Below, piece by piece: positions 1 through 10,200 of a stretch of DNA of 64,000 nucleotides. A program made the position numbers and the translations under genes. A model generated the notes under the pieces. The model was not told the DNA's origin. It worked only from the letters and a program-made list of their open reading frames with translations, and did no database searches. Origin of the DNA: Maricaulis sp963975345. GTDB taxonomy: Bacteria; Pseudomonadota; Alphaproteobacteria; Caulobacterales; Maricaulaceae. The stretch's first letter is position 1. Every line of letters begins with the position of its first letter. The stretch covers positions 248,001 through 312,000 of the forward strand of contig NZ_CAXBGE010000002.1 of NCBI RefSeq assembly GCF_963975345.1, given 5' to 3'.

Positions 1-113
1 GCCTTTGGGGCGTGCCCTCCTTCCATACCGGCAATCTGTCCGTCTGGGGCCAGGACCGGCTCTGGCGCGTCGAACAGGCGCTTTCAGCCCAAGCTGGCGC
101 CACGCCATCATGA
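1..113 (+). CDS. C-terminal end of an unrecognised protein (partial)
   Basis: An open frame entering from the left edge (codons in phase from base 3) runs to a TGA at 111-113 and encodes about 36 residues, rich in Trp and Gly near its start. It lies 13 bp upstream of the MBL-fold gene on the same strand, so the two may be co-transcribed. The fragment is too short to assign a family; the start and most of the protein lie outside the window. Confidence 0.45.
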   Translation, partial: LWGVPSFHTGNLSVWGQDRLWRVEQALSAQAGATPS

Positions 114-126
114 CGGGACCGACACA

Positions 127-1221
127 ATGAGCCTGCCCAGACGTATCCTGTTCGGGGCCCTCGCCCTGGCTTTGCTCGGTGCCGGGCTGGGCTTTGTGTT
201 CCAGTCGCAATTGGCGACGGCAATGTATGAGCGCCGCGTGGAGCGCCAGATGTCCCTCGACCGGATCGGCGATTTACCGGATGGACTCCATATCGCCTTT
301 TGCGGCACAGGATCGCCCCTGCCCGACCCGTCACGCGCGCCGAGCTGCGCCGTCGTGATCGCCGGAGACCGGCTCTTCGTCGTCGATTCCGGAGCCGGAT
401 CGGTGAGCAATCTTTTGCTGATGGGCATACCGGCCGGTGAGATCGAAGCGGTGCTGCTGACGCATTTCCACTCCGACCATATCGGCGGCCTTGGCGATCT
501 GGCTTTGCAGCGCTGGATCGGCACCGGACACACCGAACCGCTCCCCGTGATGGGACCGCCCGGCGTTGAGACCGTCGTCGCCGGCTTCAATCAGGCCTAT
601 AGCCTCGATGCGACCTATCGCACCGGCCATCATGGCGAGGTGATCGCACCGCCATCGGGTTTCGGCATGGTGGCTGAGCCCTTCAACATCGCCGGATATG
701 ACCAGACGGCGCCGACCAAATTGCTCGAAAATGGCGGGCTGACGATCTGGGCCGTCGCGGTTGACCATGCACCCGTCAGCCCGTCCGTCGCGTATCGCTT
801 CGATTATCAGGGCCGTTCGCTGGTGATGAGCGGCGATCTCGTCGCCGAGGCCTCGCCCGGATTCCAAGCCCTCGCCGCCGGTGCAGACCTGCTGGTCGTT
901 GAAGCACTGCAACCACGCCTGCTCGACTTCATCAATGACGGCGCCCGTGCGCGCGGCAATGACCGGCTCGACACGATCATGACCGATATCCGCGACTATC
1001 ACACGACGCCGGAACAGGCCGCTGTCGCCGCCAGCACCGCCCAGGCGCAAGCCCTGGTGCTCAACCACATCGTGCCCGCCGTGCCGAGCCGCAGCCTCAA
1101 TGCCGCTTTCCTGGGTGATGCTGCTGGCGCTTTCTCCGGACCGATCCGGATCGCCGAGGACGGGCTGGTTGTCAGCCTGCCGGCGGGCGATGATACGGTC
1201 AGCTTCCAGTCCTGGCGCTGA
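127..1221 (+). CDS. MBL-fold metallo-hydrolase, membrane-anchored or exported
   Basis: A 364-residue protein of the metallo-beta-lactamase superfamily, closest in style to the RNase Z/arylsulfatase-like MBL hydrolases. A positively charged start followed by a hydrophobic stretch (about residues 5-25) suggests export or a membrane anchor. The zinc-binding motif HFHSDH is at residues 113-118, followed by GGLGDL, and a later SGDLV segment supplies the usual bridging Asp. A His near ALVLNHIVP fits the last metal ligand. The gene is 14 bp upstream of the FGE-like gene, so the pair is probably one operon. The substrate cannot be read from the sequence; a role in sulfate-ester or phosphodiester hydrolysis is only a guess. 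Confidence 0.8.
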   Translation: MSLPRRILFGALALALLGAGLGFVFQSQLATAMYERRVERQMSLDRIGDLPDGLHIAFCGTGSPLPDPSRAPSCAVVIAGDRLFVVDSGAGSVSNLLLMGIPAGEIEAVLLTHFHSDHIGGLGDLALQRWIGTGHTEPLPVMGPPGVETVVAGFNQAYSLDATYRTGHHGEVIAPPSGFGMVAEPFNIAGYDQTAPTKLLENGGLTIWAVAVDHAPVSPSVAYRFDYQGRSLVMSGDLVAEASPGFQALAAGADLLVVEALQPRLLDFINDGARARGNDRLDTIMTDIRDYHTTPEQAAVAASTAQAQALVLNHIVPAVPSRSLNAAFLGDAAGAFSGPIRIAEDGLVVSLPAGDDTVSFQSWR

Positions 1222-1235
1222 GGAGAAAGGGCCCG

Positions 1236-2186
1236 ATGATGCAGAAATGGGCCTTCGGCGCTGCGGCGGGACTGGTCGTCCTGACGGGCTTGACTGTGGG
1301 CTATTGGCTGCTGGGCCGCGATGCGTCGCCAGAAGCTGTCGCCGCGATCCAGCATTGCAGCGCGGCGCCCGCCAATGATCGTATCTGGGTGCCTGCGGGG
1401 CGCTATCAGATCGGCGCGACACCGCGCTATCGCGAAGAGGCGGGGCCGCAAGAGGTTGAAACCGCCGGTTTCTGGATCGACCGGCACGAGGTCACCAATG
1501 CCCAATTCGCACGCTTCGTGGCCGCAACCGGCTATGTCACCGTGGCTGAACAAACGCCCGACCCGGCTGATTATCCCGAGATCGACCCGGCGGCGCTGGT
1601 TGCCGGCTCGGCCGTGTTCGGTGTCAGTGCCGGCGAGGGTTATTGGTGGCGCTTCGTGCCCGGCGCCTCCTGGCGCGCGCCGCAAGGTCCGGGCAGCTCG
1701 ATTGCGGGGCGCGATGACTATCCGGTCGTCCACATCGCCTATGCTGATGCGCAGGCCTATGCCGCCTGGGCTGGTGGTGAATTGCCCAACGAGACCGAGT
1801 GGGAAATTGCCGCCCGCGCCGGGCATGTCGGGACCGAGTTTGAATGGGGCGATGAGTTCCGCCCCGATGGCCAATGGCGCGCCAATAGCTGGCAGGGCCC
1901 CTTCCCAGTGATCGATACCGGCGATGACGGCTTTGTTGGTCTCGCGCCAATCGGTTGTTTCGAACCGAATGATCTCGGCCTGGTCGACATGACCGGCAAT
2001 GTCTGGGAATGGACCTCAAGCCCGTTCAGCGCCGATCCGGAAACCGGCACAATCCGTGGCGGCTCCTATCTGTGCGCCCCCAATTACTGCGCCCGTTTCC
2101 GACCCGCCGCACGGCAGGCCCAGGAACGGGACTTCTCCGCCTCACATATCGGCTTTCGCACCATCAGCCGCGATCCGGCGCTGTAA
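1236..2186 (+). CDS. Formylglycine-generating enzyme (SUMF1/FGE) family protein
   Basis: A 316-residue FGE-sulfatase-domain protein. FGE oxidises a Cys in type I sulfatases to formylglycine. A hydrophobic N-terminus (about residues 5-25) predicts export or anchoring; the domain starts at WVPAGRYQIG and ends with the typical HIGFRTI. The GGSYLCAPNYC segment carries Cys280 and Cys285, spaced like the two copper-binding catalytic cysteines of true FGEs, which many SUMF1-fold relatives such as EgtB-type or kinase-associated domains lack. It follows the MBL gene by 14 bp. No complete sulfatase is present in the window, so its client is unknown. The SUMF1 fold is certain; true FGE activity is inferred from the cysteines. 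Confidence 0.85.
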   Translation: MMQKWAFGAAAGLVVLTGLTVGYWLLGRDASPEAVAAIQHCSAAPANDRIWVPAGRYQIGATPRYREEAGPQEVETAGFWIDRHEVTNAQFARFVAATGYVTVAEQTPDPADYPEIDPAALVAGSAVFGVSAGEGYWWRFVPGASWRAPQGPGSSIAGRDDYPVVHIAYADAQAYAAWAGGELPNETEWEIAARAGHVGTEFEWGDEFRPDGQWRANSWQGPFPVIDTGDDGFVGLAPIGCFEPNDLGLVDMTGNVWEWTSSPFSADPETGTIRGGSYLCAPNYCARFRPAARQAQERDFSASHIGFRTISRDPAL

Positions 2187-2220
2187 CCGGAACAAACCGC
2201 TCAAACCGGGCACATGCAGA

Positions 2221-3429
2221 CTACCGGCTATAGGTGATCGCAAACCACAACTTGGTCCGATCAGCCAAAGCGCTGTCACCACCGTCATAGAGGGCGGCCT
2301 TGAATTCGAGCCCGACATGCTCGGTCAGCTGCGAGCTCAGCACGGCGTCAAATTCTGACCCCAAATCCGCGCCACCATTTTCCGCCTCGAAATTATGGAA
2401 TACGACCGTCGCGCCCATCGCGGATCCGAACGGTGGATTGGGAAAGGCATAGCCAGCGCGGCCATAGACGTCGCGAATGCCGTCGGCGGGCGTTGTCAGA
2501 AAGACATCGGCCCAGCCCTGATAACCATGCAGCGTTGCCAATGGCGTGCTGAAACCGCGCGCACCATTGCCTTCGAGCGATTCAATCCCGAGCGCGCCGC
2601 TCAACCCGTTCTGGCTCAAACTGGCCTCGGCCCGGAACATGGCCAAATCAAAAGCGGTCGGCGAGTTACCGTAATCACTCTGGACCGCGTATTCGAGCCG
2701 GTAGCCGAATGTGGGCCGCCCCTCGCCGGTGACGGACCCGCTCCACTTGACGACATAGGTAGCGCTTGAGAGCAACGCCGCGTCCGTCACGTCATTGAGA
2801 ATGGCCATAGCCGTGACGACACCAACCGGAGCAGCGAAGGCCGCGGTCAACACGTGCGTGTCGAGATTGAACTCACCTGCAGGATGATCGTCGCCAAACA
2901 CGCGATGAACCCGGTCAAGATAGGCATAGGTCAGGGTCAGATGCTCGACCGCCGTGGTGGAGGCGAGAAAGGCATCGAAAGTTTGTTCATTCTGACGGAA
3001 GCCAACATTGCCCACATAGCGGGCATCGCCGAGAATAATGCGCTGGCGCCCCAGTGTCAGGCTGGTTTTTTCGAAGCCGGTATAGGCCAGCTGCAAGCGA
3101 TTGAGCTCGGTGGTTTCCGGATCGGCGACCACCGGATAACCGGGCAGGCCATTGATGGTGTCGTTGAAATCATCAACCAGGTGGAGGACGTTTTCGCCCT
3201 CGACCAAAAAGGTGAAGCCGGACATGTCCCCGGTCTGGTAACCCAGACGCGTCCGCAGGGTGATCGCGGTGGCGTCATTGGCCAAGCCATCCTGATCAAC
3301 CAGCTCGGTGCGCAACCGCGCATTGACCAGAAACTGGCCCTCGGCATTGGCCGGCTGAGCTGTGCCCAGCACCACCATCAGGCCCGCCGACGCCAACAGG
3401 CTGGCACGCCCCAATTTACTCCCGCTCAT
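2221..3429 (-). CDS. Outer-membrane beta-barrel porin (alginate-export-like family)
   Basis: The product is about 402 residues with a clear Sec signal peptide ending near ANAEG, followed by alternating, Asp/Gly-rich beta strands (LRTRLGYQ, NRLQLAYTGF, LTLGRQRI) typical of alginate-export/OprD-like porins, ending in an alternating strand (KLWFAITYSR). The ATG at 3429 is preferred over an upstream start because AGGGAA lies just upstream and the extra 16 residues precede a complete signal peptide. It begins 51 bp after the ppiC-like gene with no obvious terminator between, so it is probably the distal gene of the nitrate operon and may let nitrate, nitrite or another anion cross the outer membrane. 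The substrate is inference. Confidence 0.75.
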   Translation of the reverse strand: MSGSKLGRASLLASAGLMVVLGTAQPANAEGQFLVNARLRTELVDQDGLANDATAITLRTRLGYQTGDMSGFTFLVEGENVLHLVDDFNDTINGLPGYPVVADPETTELNRLQLAYTGFEKTSLTLGRQRIILGDARYVGNVGFRQNEQTFDAFLASTTAVEHLTLTYAYLDRVHRVFGDDHPAGEFNLDTHVLTAAFAAPVGVVTAMAILNDVTDAALLSSATYVVKWSGSVTGEGRPTFGYRLEYAVQSDYGNSPTAFDLAMFRAEASLSQNGLSGALGIESLEGNGARGFSTPLATLHGYQGWADVFLTTPADGIRDVYGRAGYAFPNPPFGSAMGATVVFHNFEAENGGADLGSEFDAVLSSQLTEHVGLEFKAALYDGGDSALADRTKLWFAITYSR

Positions 3430-3480
3430 GACATTTCCCTTCTTCACCGGGGCAGCTCTGGCACCGGATGATTTCAAAAA

Positions 3481-4311
3481 TTACTGCACCAGAGGCGAGG
3501 TCGCGCCGTGCAATTCGATGCCGGCAATCTTCGCCTCACCGACGACCAGCGACACAAATTGGGCCACCGCCCGCCGCCAGCTGGCATCGCGCAGGAATTC
3601 CTCGACCAGAGGGCGGGCGAGATCGAATTCCGGCACCTTGCCGCGAACCAGTTGATCGAGCCGGATGATGTGAAAGCCATAGGGTGTTTCGACCGCTTCG
3701 CGCGTCATCTCGCCGGGCCGCAGCTTCATCATCGCCGTCTCGAAGGCCGGCGTCGTCTCGCCCCGGCTGACCTGCCCAAGCCGGCCGCCCTCGGAGGATG
3801 AGGAACAATCGGAGCGGTCGCGGGCGACGCGCTCGAAGTCATCCGGCCGGTTTTGCAGATGCTCAACCAGCGTCTGCGCTTCCTGGCGGGCCCGTTCATA
3901 AGTGTCGGGATCCTCCTTGCTCGCCTGCAGCAGGATGTGGACCGGCTCGTACAGATCGGGCGCGCGCAGCTTGTCGGCATTATTGGAGAAATAGCGGCGG
4001 CAGGACTCTTCATCCGGGTCTGGCGTTGTTACTTCGCGGTCAACGAAAGCCTGGATCAGCGCGTCTTCCTCGACTTCTTTCACCGCATCGGCATCGCTGG
4101 CGGCCGGGGCTGTGATGCCCCGCGCCCGGGCGGCCTGCAGCAGAGCTTCGCGGATCGCCAGCGCCTCAGCTGCAGCCTGCCAGGCCGCTTCCGGCCGGCG
4201 TGCCGGGTGGTGCTGGGTCTCGGCGGCGATCGCCTTCGCCGGAATGACGACCCCATTGACCGAGACTTCCGCCGTCGGTGGCTTGGGTGTGATGATGGAA
4301 TGTCCGGTCAT
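3481..4311 (-). CDS. Parvulin-type peptidyl-prolyl isomerase of the nar operon (NifM/PpiC-like)
   Basis: A 276-residue protein with an alpha-helical N-terminal chaperone part (SurA_N-like, to about residue 130) and a C-terminal parvulin rotamase domain (EPVHILLQAS ... GGRLGQVSRGE ... TPYGFHIIRLD). The start at 4311 overlaps the narI stop by 4 bp (ATGA), which shows translational coupling. There is no signal peptide, so it probably acts in the cytoplasm. A PpiC-type gene right after narI is known from Pseudomonas nar operons; the likely job is to help fold or mature the nitrate reductase subunits. The family call is firm, the client protein inferred. Confidence 0.85.
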   Translation of the reverse strand: MTGHSIITPKPPTAEVSVNGVVIPAKAIAAETQHHPARRPEAAWQAAAEALAIREALLQAARARGITAPAASDADAVKEVEEDALIQAFVDREVTTPDPDEESCRRYFSNNADKLRAPDLYEPVHILLQASKEDPDTYERARQEAQTLVEHLQNRPDDFERVARDRSDCSSSSEGGRLGQVSRGETTPAFETAMMKLRPGEMTREAVETPYGFHIIRLDQLVRGKVPEFDLARPLVEEFLRDASWRRAVAQFVSLVVGEAKIAGIELHGATSPLVQ

Positions 4312-5012
4312 TCTTTTGCTCCGGGAACGGGCTTGCGGCGCACGACCTGATAGCCCTGGCGGAAGATGTAACGCAGCGGTGCGCTGAACATGTGCACCAG
4401 CCGGGTGAAGGGGAAGACGAGGAAGATCGTCAAGCCGAGCATGATGTGGGCCTTGAAGATCCAATGGGCGCCGAGGATGTAATTGGCGGCCCGGAAGTCG
4501 AAGGTGAAGATGCCCTGGGCCCAATTCATGAAGGTCACCATCTCATGGCCGTCGAGATGCTGGACCGAAATGAAGATCGTGCCGAGACCGAGCAGGAGCT
4601 GGGCATAGAGCAGGATCAGGATCGAATTATCGGCAAAGCTGGAATGCTTGCGGATCCGGGCATCGGCGAAACGCCGGTGCATCAACAGGGTCGCACCGAT
4701 CAGCGCCAATGTCCCCGCGACACCGCCGGCGACCACCGCCAGCACCTGTTTGGCACCGTGCGGGATTCCGAGCGCGTCAAACACCGCGATGGGCGTCAAC
4801 AGCCCGACGAGATGACCAAAGAAAACGATCAGCACACCAACGTGAAACAGGACCGACCCGAGCACCAGCTGACGCCGGCGCAAGAGCTGGCTTGAGCCGG
4901 CTTTCCAGGAATAGGGTTCGCGGTCGTAACGGATGATCGAGCCGATCGCGAGCACGGACAGCGCGATATAGGGATAGATACCGAACAGGGCGGTGTTGAG
5001 GTATTCACTCAT
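4308..5012 (-). CDS. narI: Respiratory nitrate reductase gamma subunit (cytochrome b)
   Basis: A 234-residue integral membrane protein with about five transmembrane helices (starting YPYIALSVLAIGSIIRY). It carries the two b-type hemes that pass electrons from quinol to NarH, and anchors NarGH on the cytoplasmic face of the inner membrane. Conserved His residues lie in helix 2 (VLFHVGVLIVFFGHLVGL) and near helix 5 (HWIFKAHIMLGL, RLVHM), as expected for the heme ligands. It overlaps narJ and the ppiC-like gene by 4 bp each. Length matches the family (about 225-240 residues). Confidence 0.95.
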   Translation of the reverse strand: MSEYLNTALFGIYPYIALSVLAIGSIIRYDREPYSWKAGSSQLLRRRQLVLGSVLFHVGVLIVFFGHLVGLLTPIAVFDALGIPHGAKQVLAVVAGGVAGTLALIGATLLMHRRFADARIRKHSSFADNSILILLYAQLLLGLGTIFISVQHLDGHEMVTFMNWAQGIFTFDFRAANYILGAHWIFKAHIMLGLTIFLVFPFTRLVHMFSAPLRYIFRQGYQVVRRKPVPGAKE

Positions 5013-5719
5013 CTTTGCTCTCCCTGGCTACGCGCCGATACTGCCGGCGCGGTCGGCAATTTCATTTTCTCGAGCATTTTCTCGGCGACATTGCAGCCGG
5101 CCTCACCGGGCCCGAAGGTCACCGGCTCCTCGGCCCAGGCCGCGTCGAGAGCTTCCAGATCGTCGGGCTCCTCATCATCGGTCTGGATCTCGCCCTGGGT
5201 GGTGTCAGCATCCATCGTTGCCAGGGTCAGCAGCGAGCGGAAGACGGCGGCATAGATGCTTTTGCGTTTGCGCAGCCGGTCGCGCAGCGCTTCGAGCACA
5301 TGCGAGGTCTCGCCGAGCAGGGCCTGCGCTTGCGCCAGGTCCTGGGTGGAGAGGAATTCCAGGAAGAGTGGCAGGAAATCCGGCAGCTCCTTCGCGCTGA
5401 TCTCCAGCCCGCTCTCGCCATAGACATTCTGCAGATCAACCATCGCCTGGCCGCGCGCCCGGCTCTCACCATGGACATGCTCGAACAGGTGCAGCGACAG
5501 GGTCCGCGAGCGATCGAACAGGCTGACATAGCGTTCCTGCAGATCATACAGATCCCGGCTTTCCAGCTGATCGATCAAACGGGCGAGCCGGGTCTGCTGG
5601 CCGACGGTCAACAAGCCCTCTTCGGCCATCACCGCCTTGAGTTCCGGACCGGCGGCCTGGATGTCGGCGGTCGGATAGCTCAGCAAGGCAGCCATCACTT
5701 TGAAAGTTTTGGCCATCAT
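5009..5719 (-). CDS. narJ: Nitrate reductase assembly chaperone NarJ
   Basis: A 236-residue member of the TorD/DmsD/NarJ chaperone family, which binds apo-NarG for insertion of the molybdenum cofactor and iron-sulfur cluster. Typical segments are KVMAALLSYPTADI at the N-terminus, the LYDLQERYVSLFDRS region, and LHLFEHVHGESRARGQAM. The C-terminal third is acidic (QTDDEEPDD), common in NarJ. Two adjacent ATG codons (5719 and 5716) are possible starts; the first gives the ATGA overlap with the narH stop. It is cytoplasmic and translated from the nar operon. Confidence 0.95.
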   Translation of the reverse strand: MMAKTFKVMAALLSYPTADIQAAGPELKAVMAEEGLLTVGQQTRLARLIDQLESRDLYDLQERYVSLFDRSRTLSLHLFEHVHGESRARGQAMVDLQNVYGESGLEISAKELPDFLPLFLEFLSTQDLAQAQALLGETSHVLEALRDRLRKRKSIYAAVFRSLLTLATMDADTTQGEIQTDDEEPDDLEALDAAWAEEPVTFGPGEAGCNVAEKMLEKMKLPTAPAVSARSQGEQR

Positions 5720-7242
5720 GCCTTCTCCATCGGTGTCATCGGTTTATTGGCTTTGCCCTTGCCGAACAGCGAGCCGACGGTGGAGCCGTCAGAACAGCCA
5801 TTGCCGAAGCTGAAGCCGCATTCGCCGCGCAGGTCATAGGCATCTTCAGCCCATTCCCGGTGGGTGGTCGGGATGACAAAGCGATCCTCGTAATTGGCGA
5901 TGGCCATGATCTGATACATGTCTTCGATCAGATCCTTGGTCAGGCCAACGCTTTGGGGAATGCTCTCATTGATCACGCCATCGACCGTCTTGGCCCGCAT
6001 ATAGGCGCGCATGGCGAGCATGCGTTCCAGACCGGCGGCAATCGGTGCCTCGTCACCAGCGGTGAGCAGATTGGCGAGATAGCGCAGCGGAATGCGCAGG
6101 GAGCGCACGTCCGGCATGCCGTTCTGGACATTGATCGAACCGGCCTCGGCCGCCGCATTGATCGGCGAGAGTGGCGGCACATACCAGACCATCGGCAGGG
6201 TGCGGTATTCGGGGTGAAGCGGGAAAGCGATCTTCCAGTCAATCGCCATCTTGTAGACCGGCGAACGCTTGGCCGCTTCCAGCCAGGCTTGCGGCACGCC
6301 ATCACGCAGCGCCTGGGCCTGCACTTCCGGATCATGCGGGTCGAGGAACATGTTGAGCTGCGCCGGATAGAGATCCTTCTCGTCCGGCACAGAGGCAGCC
6401 GCCTCGATCTGGTCGGCGTCATAGAGGACAACGCCGAGATAACGGATCCGTCCAACGCAGGTTTCCGAACACACGGTCGGCTGACCGGCCTCGATGCGCG
6501 GATAGCAGAAGGTACATTTCTCCGACTTGCCGCTCGACCAGTTGAAATAGATCTTCTTGTAGGGGCAGCCGGAGACACACATGCGCCAGCCGCGGCATTT
6601 CTCCTGGTCGATCAGGACAATGCCGTCTTCCTCGCGCTTGTAGATCGCACCCGATGGGCAGGCCGCCGCACAGGCCGGGTTGAGACAGTGCTCACACAGC
6701 CGCGGCAGATACATCATGAAAGTGTTTTCGAACTCGCCATACATGGCTTTCTGAATGCCTTCGAAATTGGCGTCCTTGGAGCGTTTGGCAAATTCCCCGC
6801 CGAGGATTTCCTCCCAGTTGGGACCCCATTCGATCTTCTCCATGCGCTCACCGGAAATCAGCGAGCGTGGCCGTGCCGTCGGGAAAGCCTCGCTCTCGCC
6901 GGCGCGCTGGAGATGGGTGTAATCGAAGGTGAAGGGCTCGTAATAGTCGTCGATTTCCGGCAGGTCCGGATTGGCGAAAATCTTCGCCAGGATCCGCCAT
7001 TTCGAGCCCATTTTTGGCCGTAGCGAGCCATTGCTGGCGCGGGTCCAGCCGCCATTCCAGCGCTTCTGGTTCTCCCAGTCCTTGGGGTAGCCAATGCCGG
7101 GCTTGGTCTCGACATTGTTGAACCAGGCGTATTCAACGCCCTCGCGATTGGTCCACACATTCTTGCAGGTCACCGAGCAGGTATGGCAGCCAATGCATTT
7201 GTCCAGATTGAGGACTTTGCCGATTTGCGCACGAATCTTCAT
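5716..7242 (-). CDS. narH: Respiratory nitrate reductase beta subunit (iron-sulfur protein)
   Basis: A 508-residue electron-transfer subunit with four Fe-S clusters. The cysteine groups are visible: CIGCHTC near the N-terminus, CEHCLNPACAAACP near residue 185, then CRGWRMCVSGCP in which a Trp replaces one Cys (the hallmark of the [3Fe-4S] cluster of NarH), followed by CTFC and a final CSETC. It relays electrons from NarI hemes to NarG on the cytoplasmic face. ATGA overlaps join it to narG and narJ. Confidence 0.97.
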   Translation of the reverse strand: MKIRAQIGKVLNLDKCIGCHTCSVTCKNVWTNREGVEYAWFNNVETKPGIGYPKDWENQKRWNGGWTRASNGSLRPKMGSKWRILAKIFANPDLPEIDDYYEPFTFDYTHLQRAGESEAFPTARPRSLISGERMEKIEWGPNWEEILGGEFAKRSKDANFEGIQKAMYGEFENTFMMYLPRLCEHCLNPACAAACPSGAIYKREEDGIVLIDQEKCRGWRMCVSGCPYKKIYFNWSSGKSEKCTFCYPRIEAGQPTVCSETCVGRIRYLGVVLYDADQIEAAASVPDEKDLYPAQLNMFLDPHDPEVQAQALRDGVPQAWLEAAKRSPVYKMAIDWKIAFPLHPEYRTLPMVWYVPPLSPINAAAEAGSINVQNGMPDVRSLRIPLRYLANLLTAGDEAPIAAGLERMLAMRAYMRAKTVDGVINESIPQSVGLTKDLIEDMYQIMAIANYEDRFVIPTTHREWAEDAYDLRGECGFSFGNGCSDGSTVGSLFGKGKANKPMTPMEKA

Positions 7243-10200
7243 TCCGCTGCCTCCATGGCGTCTGCGGCCGGACCTTCGAGCCAGTCGATCTTGGTCATTT
7301 TGCGAATAATCACGAACTCGTCGCGATTGGAGCCGACGGTGCCGTAATAGTTGAATCCATAGGATTGCTGGGCATAGCCGCCGATCATATGCGTCGGTTT
7401 GAGCATGGTCCGCGTGACGGAGTTATGGATACCGCCGCGCCGGCCGGTGGTTTGCGAACCGGGCACGTTCACCGTCTTTTCCTGAGCGTGATACATGAAG
7501 AGCGTGCCCTCCTTGATCCGCTGCGAAACCACGACACGGGCGACCAGCGCACCATTGGCGTTATAGGCTTCCACCCAGTCATTATCGACGAGCCCCACCT
7601 TGGCGGCATCGGTCTCGGACATCCACACGATCGGGCCGCCGCGTGACAGGGTCAGCATCAGCAGATTGTCGGTATAGGTCGAGTGAATGCCCCATTTCTG
7701 GTGCGGCGTGATGAAGTTGAGCACGATTTGCGGCTCACCATTCGACTTGGAATCGATCACCGGCGCCACCGTCTTGGTGTCGATTGGAGGCCGGTAGACG
7801 CACAGGCCCTCGCCGAAGGCGAGCATCCATTTATGGTCCTGGTAGAGCTGTTGGCGGCCACTCAGCGTACGCCAGGGAATGCGCTCATTGATATTGGTCC
7901 AGCCTGCATTGTAACAGACTTCCTCGCTCTCAATGCCCGACCAGGTCGGCGAGGAAATGATCTTGCGCGGCTGGGCGACGACATCGCGGAAGCGGATCTT
8001 CTCGTCTTCCTTCGGCAAAGCCAGATGCGCATGCTCGCGGCCGGTCGCCACTGACAAGGCGTTCCAAGCCTTGACGGCCACTTGACCATTGGTCTCCGGA
8101 GCCAGCATCAACAGGGTTTCGCAGGCATCGATGGCGGTGACGATCTTGGGCTGGCCCTTGCTGATACCCTCTTCGAGGACGACACCATTGAGCTCGCCCA
8201 GCAGATGCACCTCGTGCTCGGTATTCCAGCCAATGCCCTTGCCGCCATTGCCCAGCTTGCTCAGCAGGGGCCCCAGCGAGGTGTATTGCTTGTAGAGATT
8301 GGCGTAATCGCGGGTCACCACAGAGATGTTCGGCATCGTCTTGCCGGGGATCGCCTCGATCTCGCCCTTGCTCCAATCCTTGACGTCGAGGCCCTGGGCC
8401 ATTTCACCCGGGGTGTCGTGCAGGATCGGCGTCAACACGACATCGGTTTCGACGCCGAGTTCTTCCGGCGCAATCTCGGAGAATTTCTTCGCCAGCCCCT
8501 TGAAGATTTCCCAGTCACTGCGCGCTTCCCAGGCCGGATCTACGGCCGCCGTCAGCGGGTGAATGAAGGGGTGCATGTCAGAGGTGTTGAGATCGTCCTT
8601 CTCATACCAGGTCGCGGTCGGCAGGACGATGTCGGAATAGACGCATGTGGTCGACATCCGGAAATCGATCGTCACCAACAGATCGAGCTTGCCCTGCGGT
8701 GCTTCGGCGACCCATTTGACTTCGCTCGGACGCAACGCCTCAGGCGTTTCCTCACCCATGACGCCGTGACTGCCGCCAACCAGGTGTTTGATGAAATACT
8801 CATGCCCCTTGCCGGATGAGCCCAGCAGGTTGGAGCGCCAGACAAACAGATTGCGCGGCCAGTTCGCCGGATTATCCGGATCGTGGCAGGCCATTTCCAG
8901 CTCGCCGGATTTGAGCGATTTGACGACATAATCGGCCGGCTCAAGCCCCTGCGCCTTGGCGCTGGCGGCAATGGTCAGCGGATTGGTCTGGAGTTGCGGC
9001 GCGGAGGGCAACCAGCCCATCCGTTCGGCCCGAACATTATAATCGATCATCGTCCCGTCCCACGAGCCTTCCGGCGCGGTCGGTGCGAGGATTTGATCGA
9101 CATTCATCGTCTCATAGCGCCACTGGTCAGTGTGGGCATACCAGCAGGAGGTCGAGTTTTGGTGCCGCGGCGGACGGTTCCAGTCGAGGCCGAAGGCAAG
9201 TGGTTGCCAGCCGGTTTGCGGCCGCAGTTTTTCCTGACCGACATAGTGGGCCCAGCCGCCACCGGACTTGCCGATACAGCCGCACATCACCAGGAGATTG
9301 ATGATCCCCCGGTAGTTCATATCCATATTATACCAGTGGTTCAGACCCGCGCCGAGGATGACCATGGATTTGCCCTTGGTCTGTTCGGCGTTGTTGGCGA
9401 ACTCGCGTGCGACCGCGACGATCCGCTCGCGTGGTACGCCGGTAATGGCCTCCGCCCAAGCGGGCGTGTAGGGCATCATGTCGTCATAGGAGGTCGCGAC
9501 GAAATCGCCGCCCAAGCCGCGATCAAGCCCGTAGTTGGCACAGAACAGGTCGAACACGGTGGCGACCAGGGTCTCGCCATCCTTGAGTTTCAGCTTTTTG
9601 ACCGGGATTTTGTGGACCAGCACATCGGGGTGATCGGTACCGGTGAAGGCGTCATGGCCCTTATTGGCGAAATACGGGAAGCCGACATCGACGACATCGT
9701 CCTGGTTCTCGTCGAGGATGAAGGTTGTTTCCAGATCGATCTCTTCGCCCTGGCTGTCCTTCTGCTCGATATTCCACTTGCCCGACTGACCCCAGCGAAA
9801 GCCGATTGACCCGAGCGGGGTGACGATCTTGCCGCTCTTGCGGTCCCAAGCGACGGTCTTCCAGTCGGGATTATTGTCCTCGCCGAGATCATCGCTGAAG
9901 TCAGAGGCGCGCAGCAGCCGGCCGGCGACATAGCGGTCACCCTGTTTTTCGAGGCGAACCAGATTGGGGAAGTCGGAATTCTCACGGACATAGGTGTCAA
10001 AATACTCGGCCTGCCGGTCGAGATGGAATTCGCGCAACACGACATGGCCGAAGGCCATCGCCAGAGCCGCATCGGTGCCCTGTTTGGGGTTGAGCCAGAC
10101 ATCGCCGAATTTGGCGGCTTCCGAATAGTCCGGGCAGATCACCGCGCTCTTGGCGCCGCGATAGCGGGCCTCGGTGTAGAAGTGGGCGTCGGGCGTGCGG

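Noticed and set aside
331..1422. Long open frame on the minus strand opposite the MBL hydrolase
   Set aside because: It mirrors the GC-rich third codon positions of the real gene; composition is low-complexity and no family is recognisable.
5860..7023. 387-codon open frame on the plus strand inside narH
   Set aside because: It is fully covered by narH with clear Fe-S motifs and has no family features of its own.
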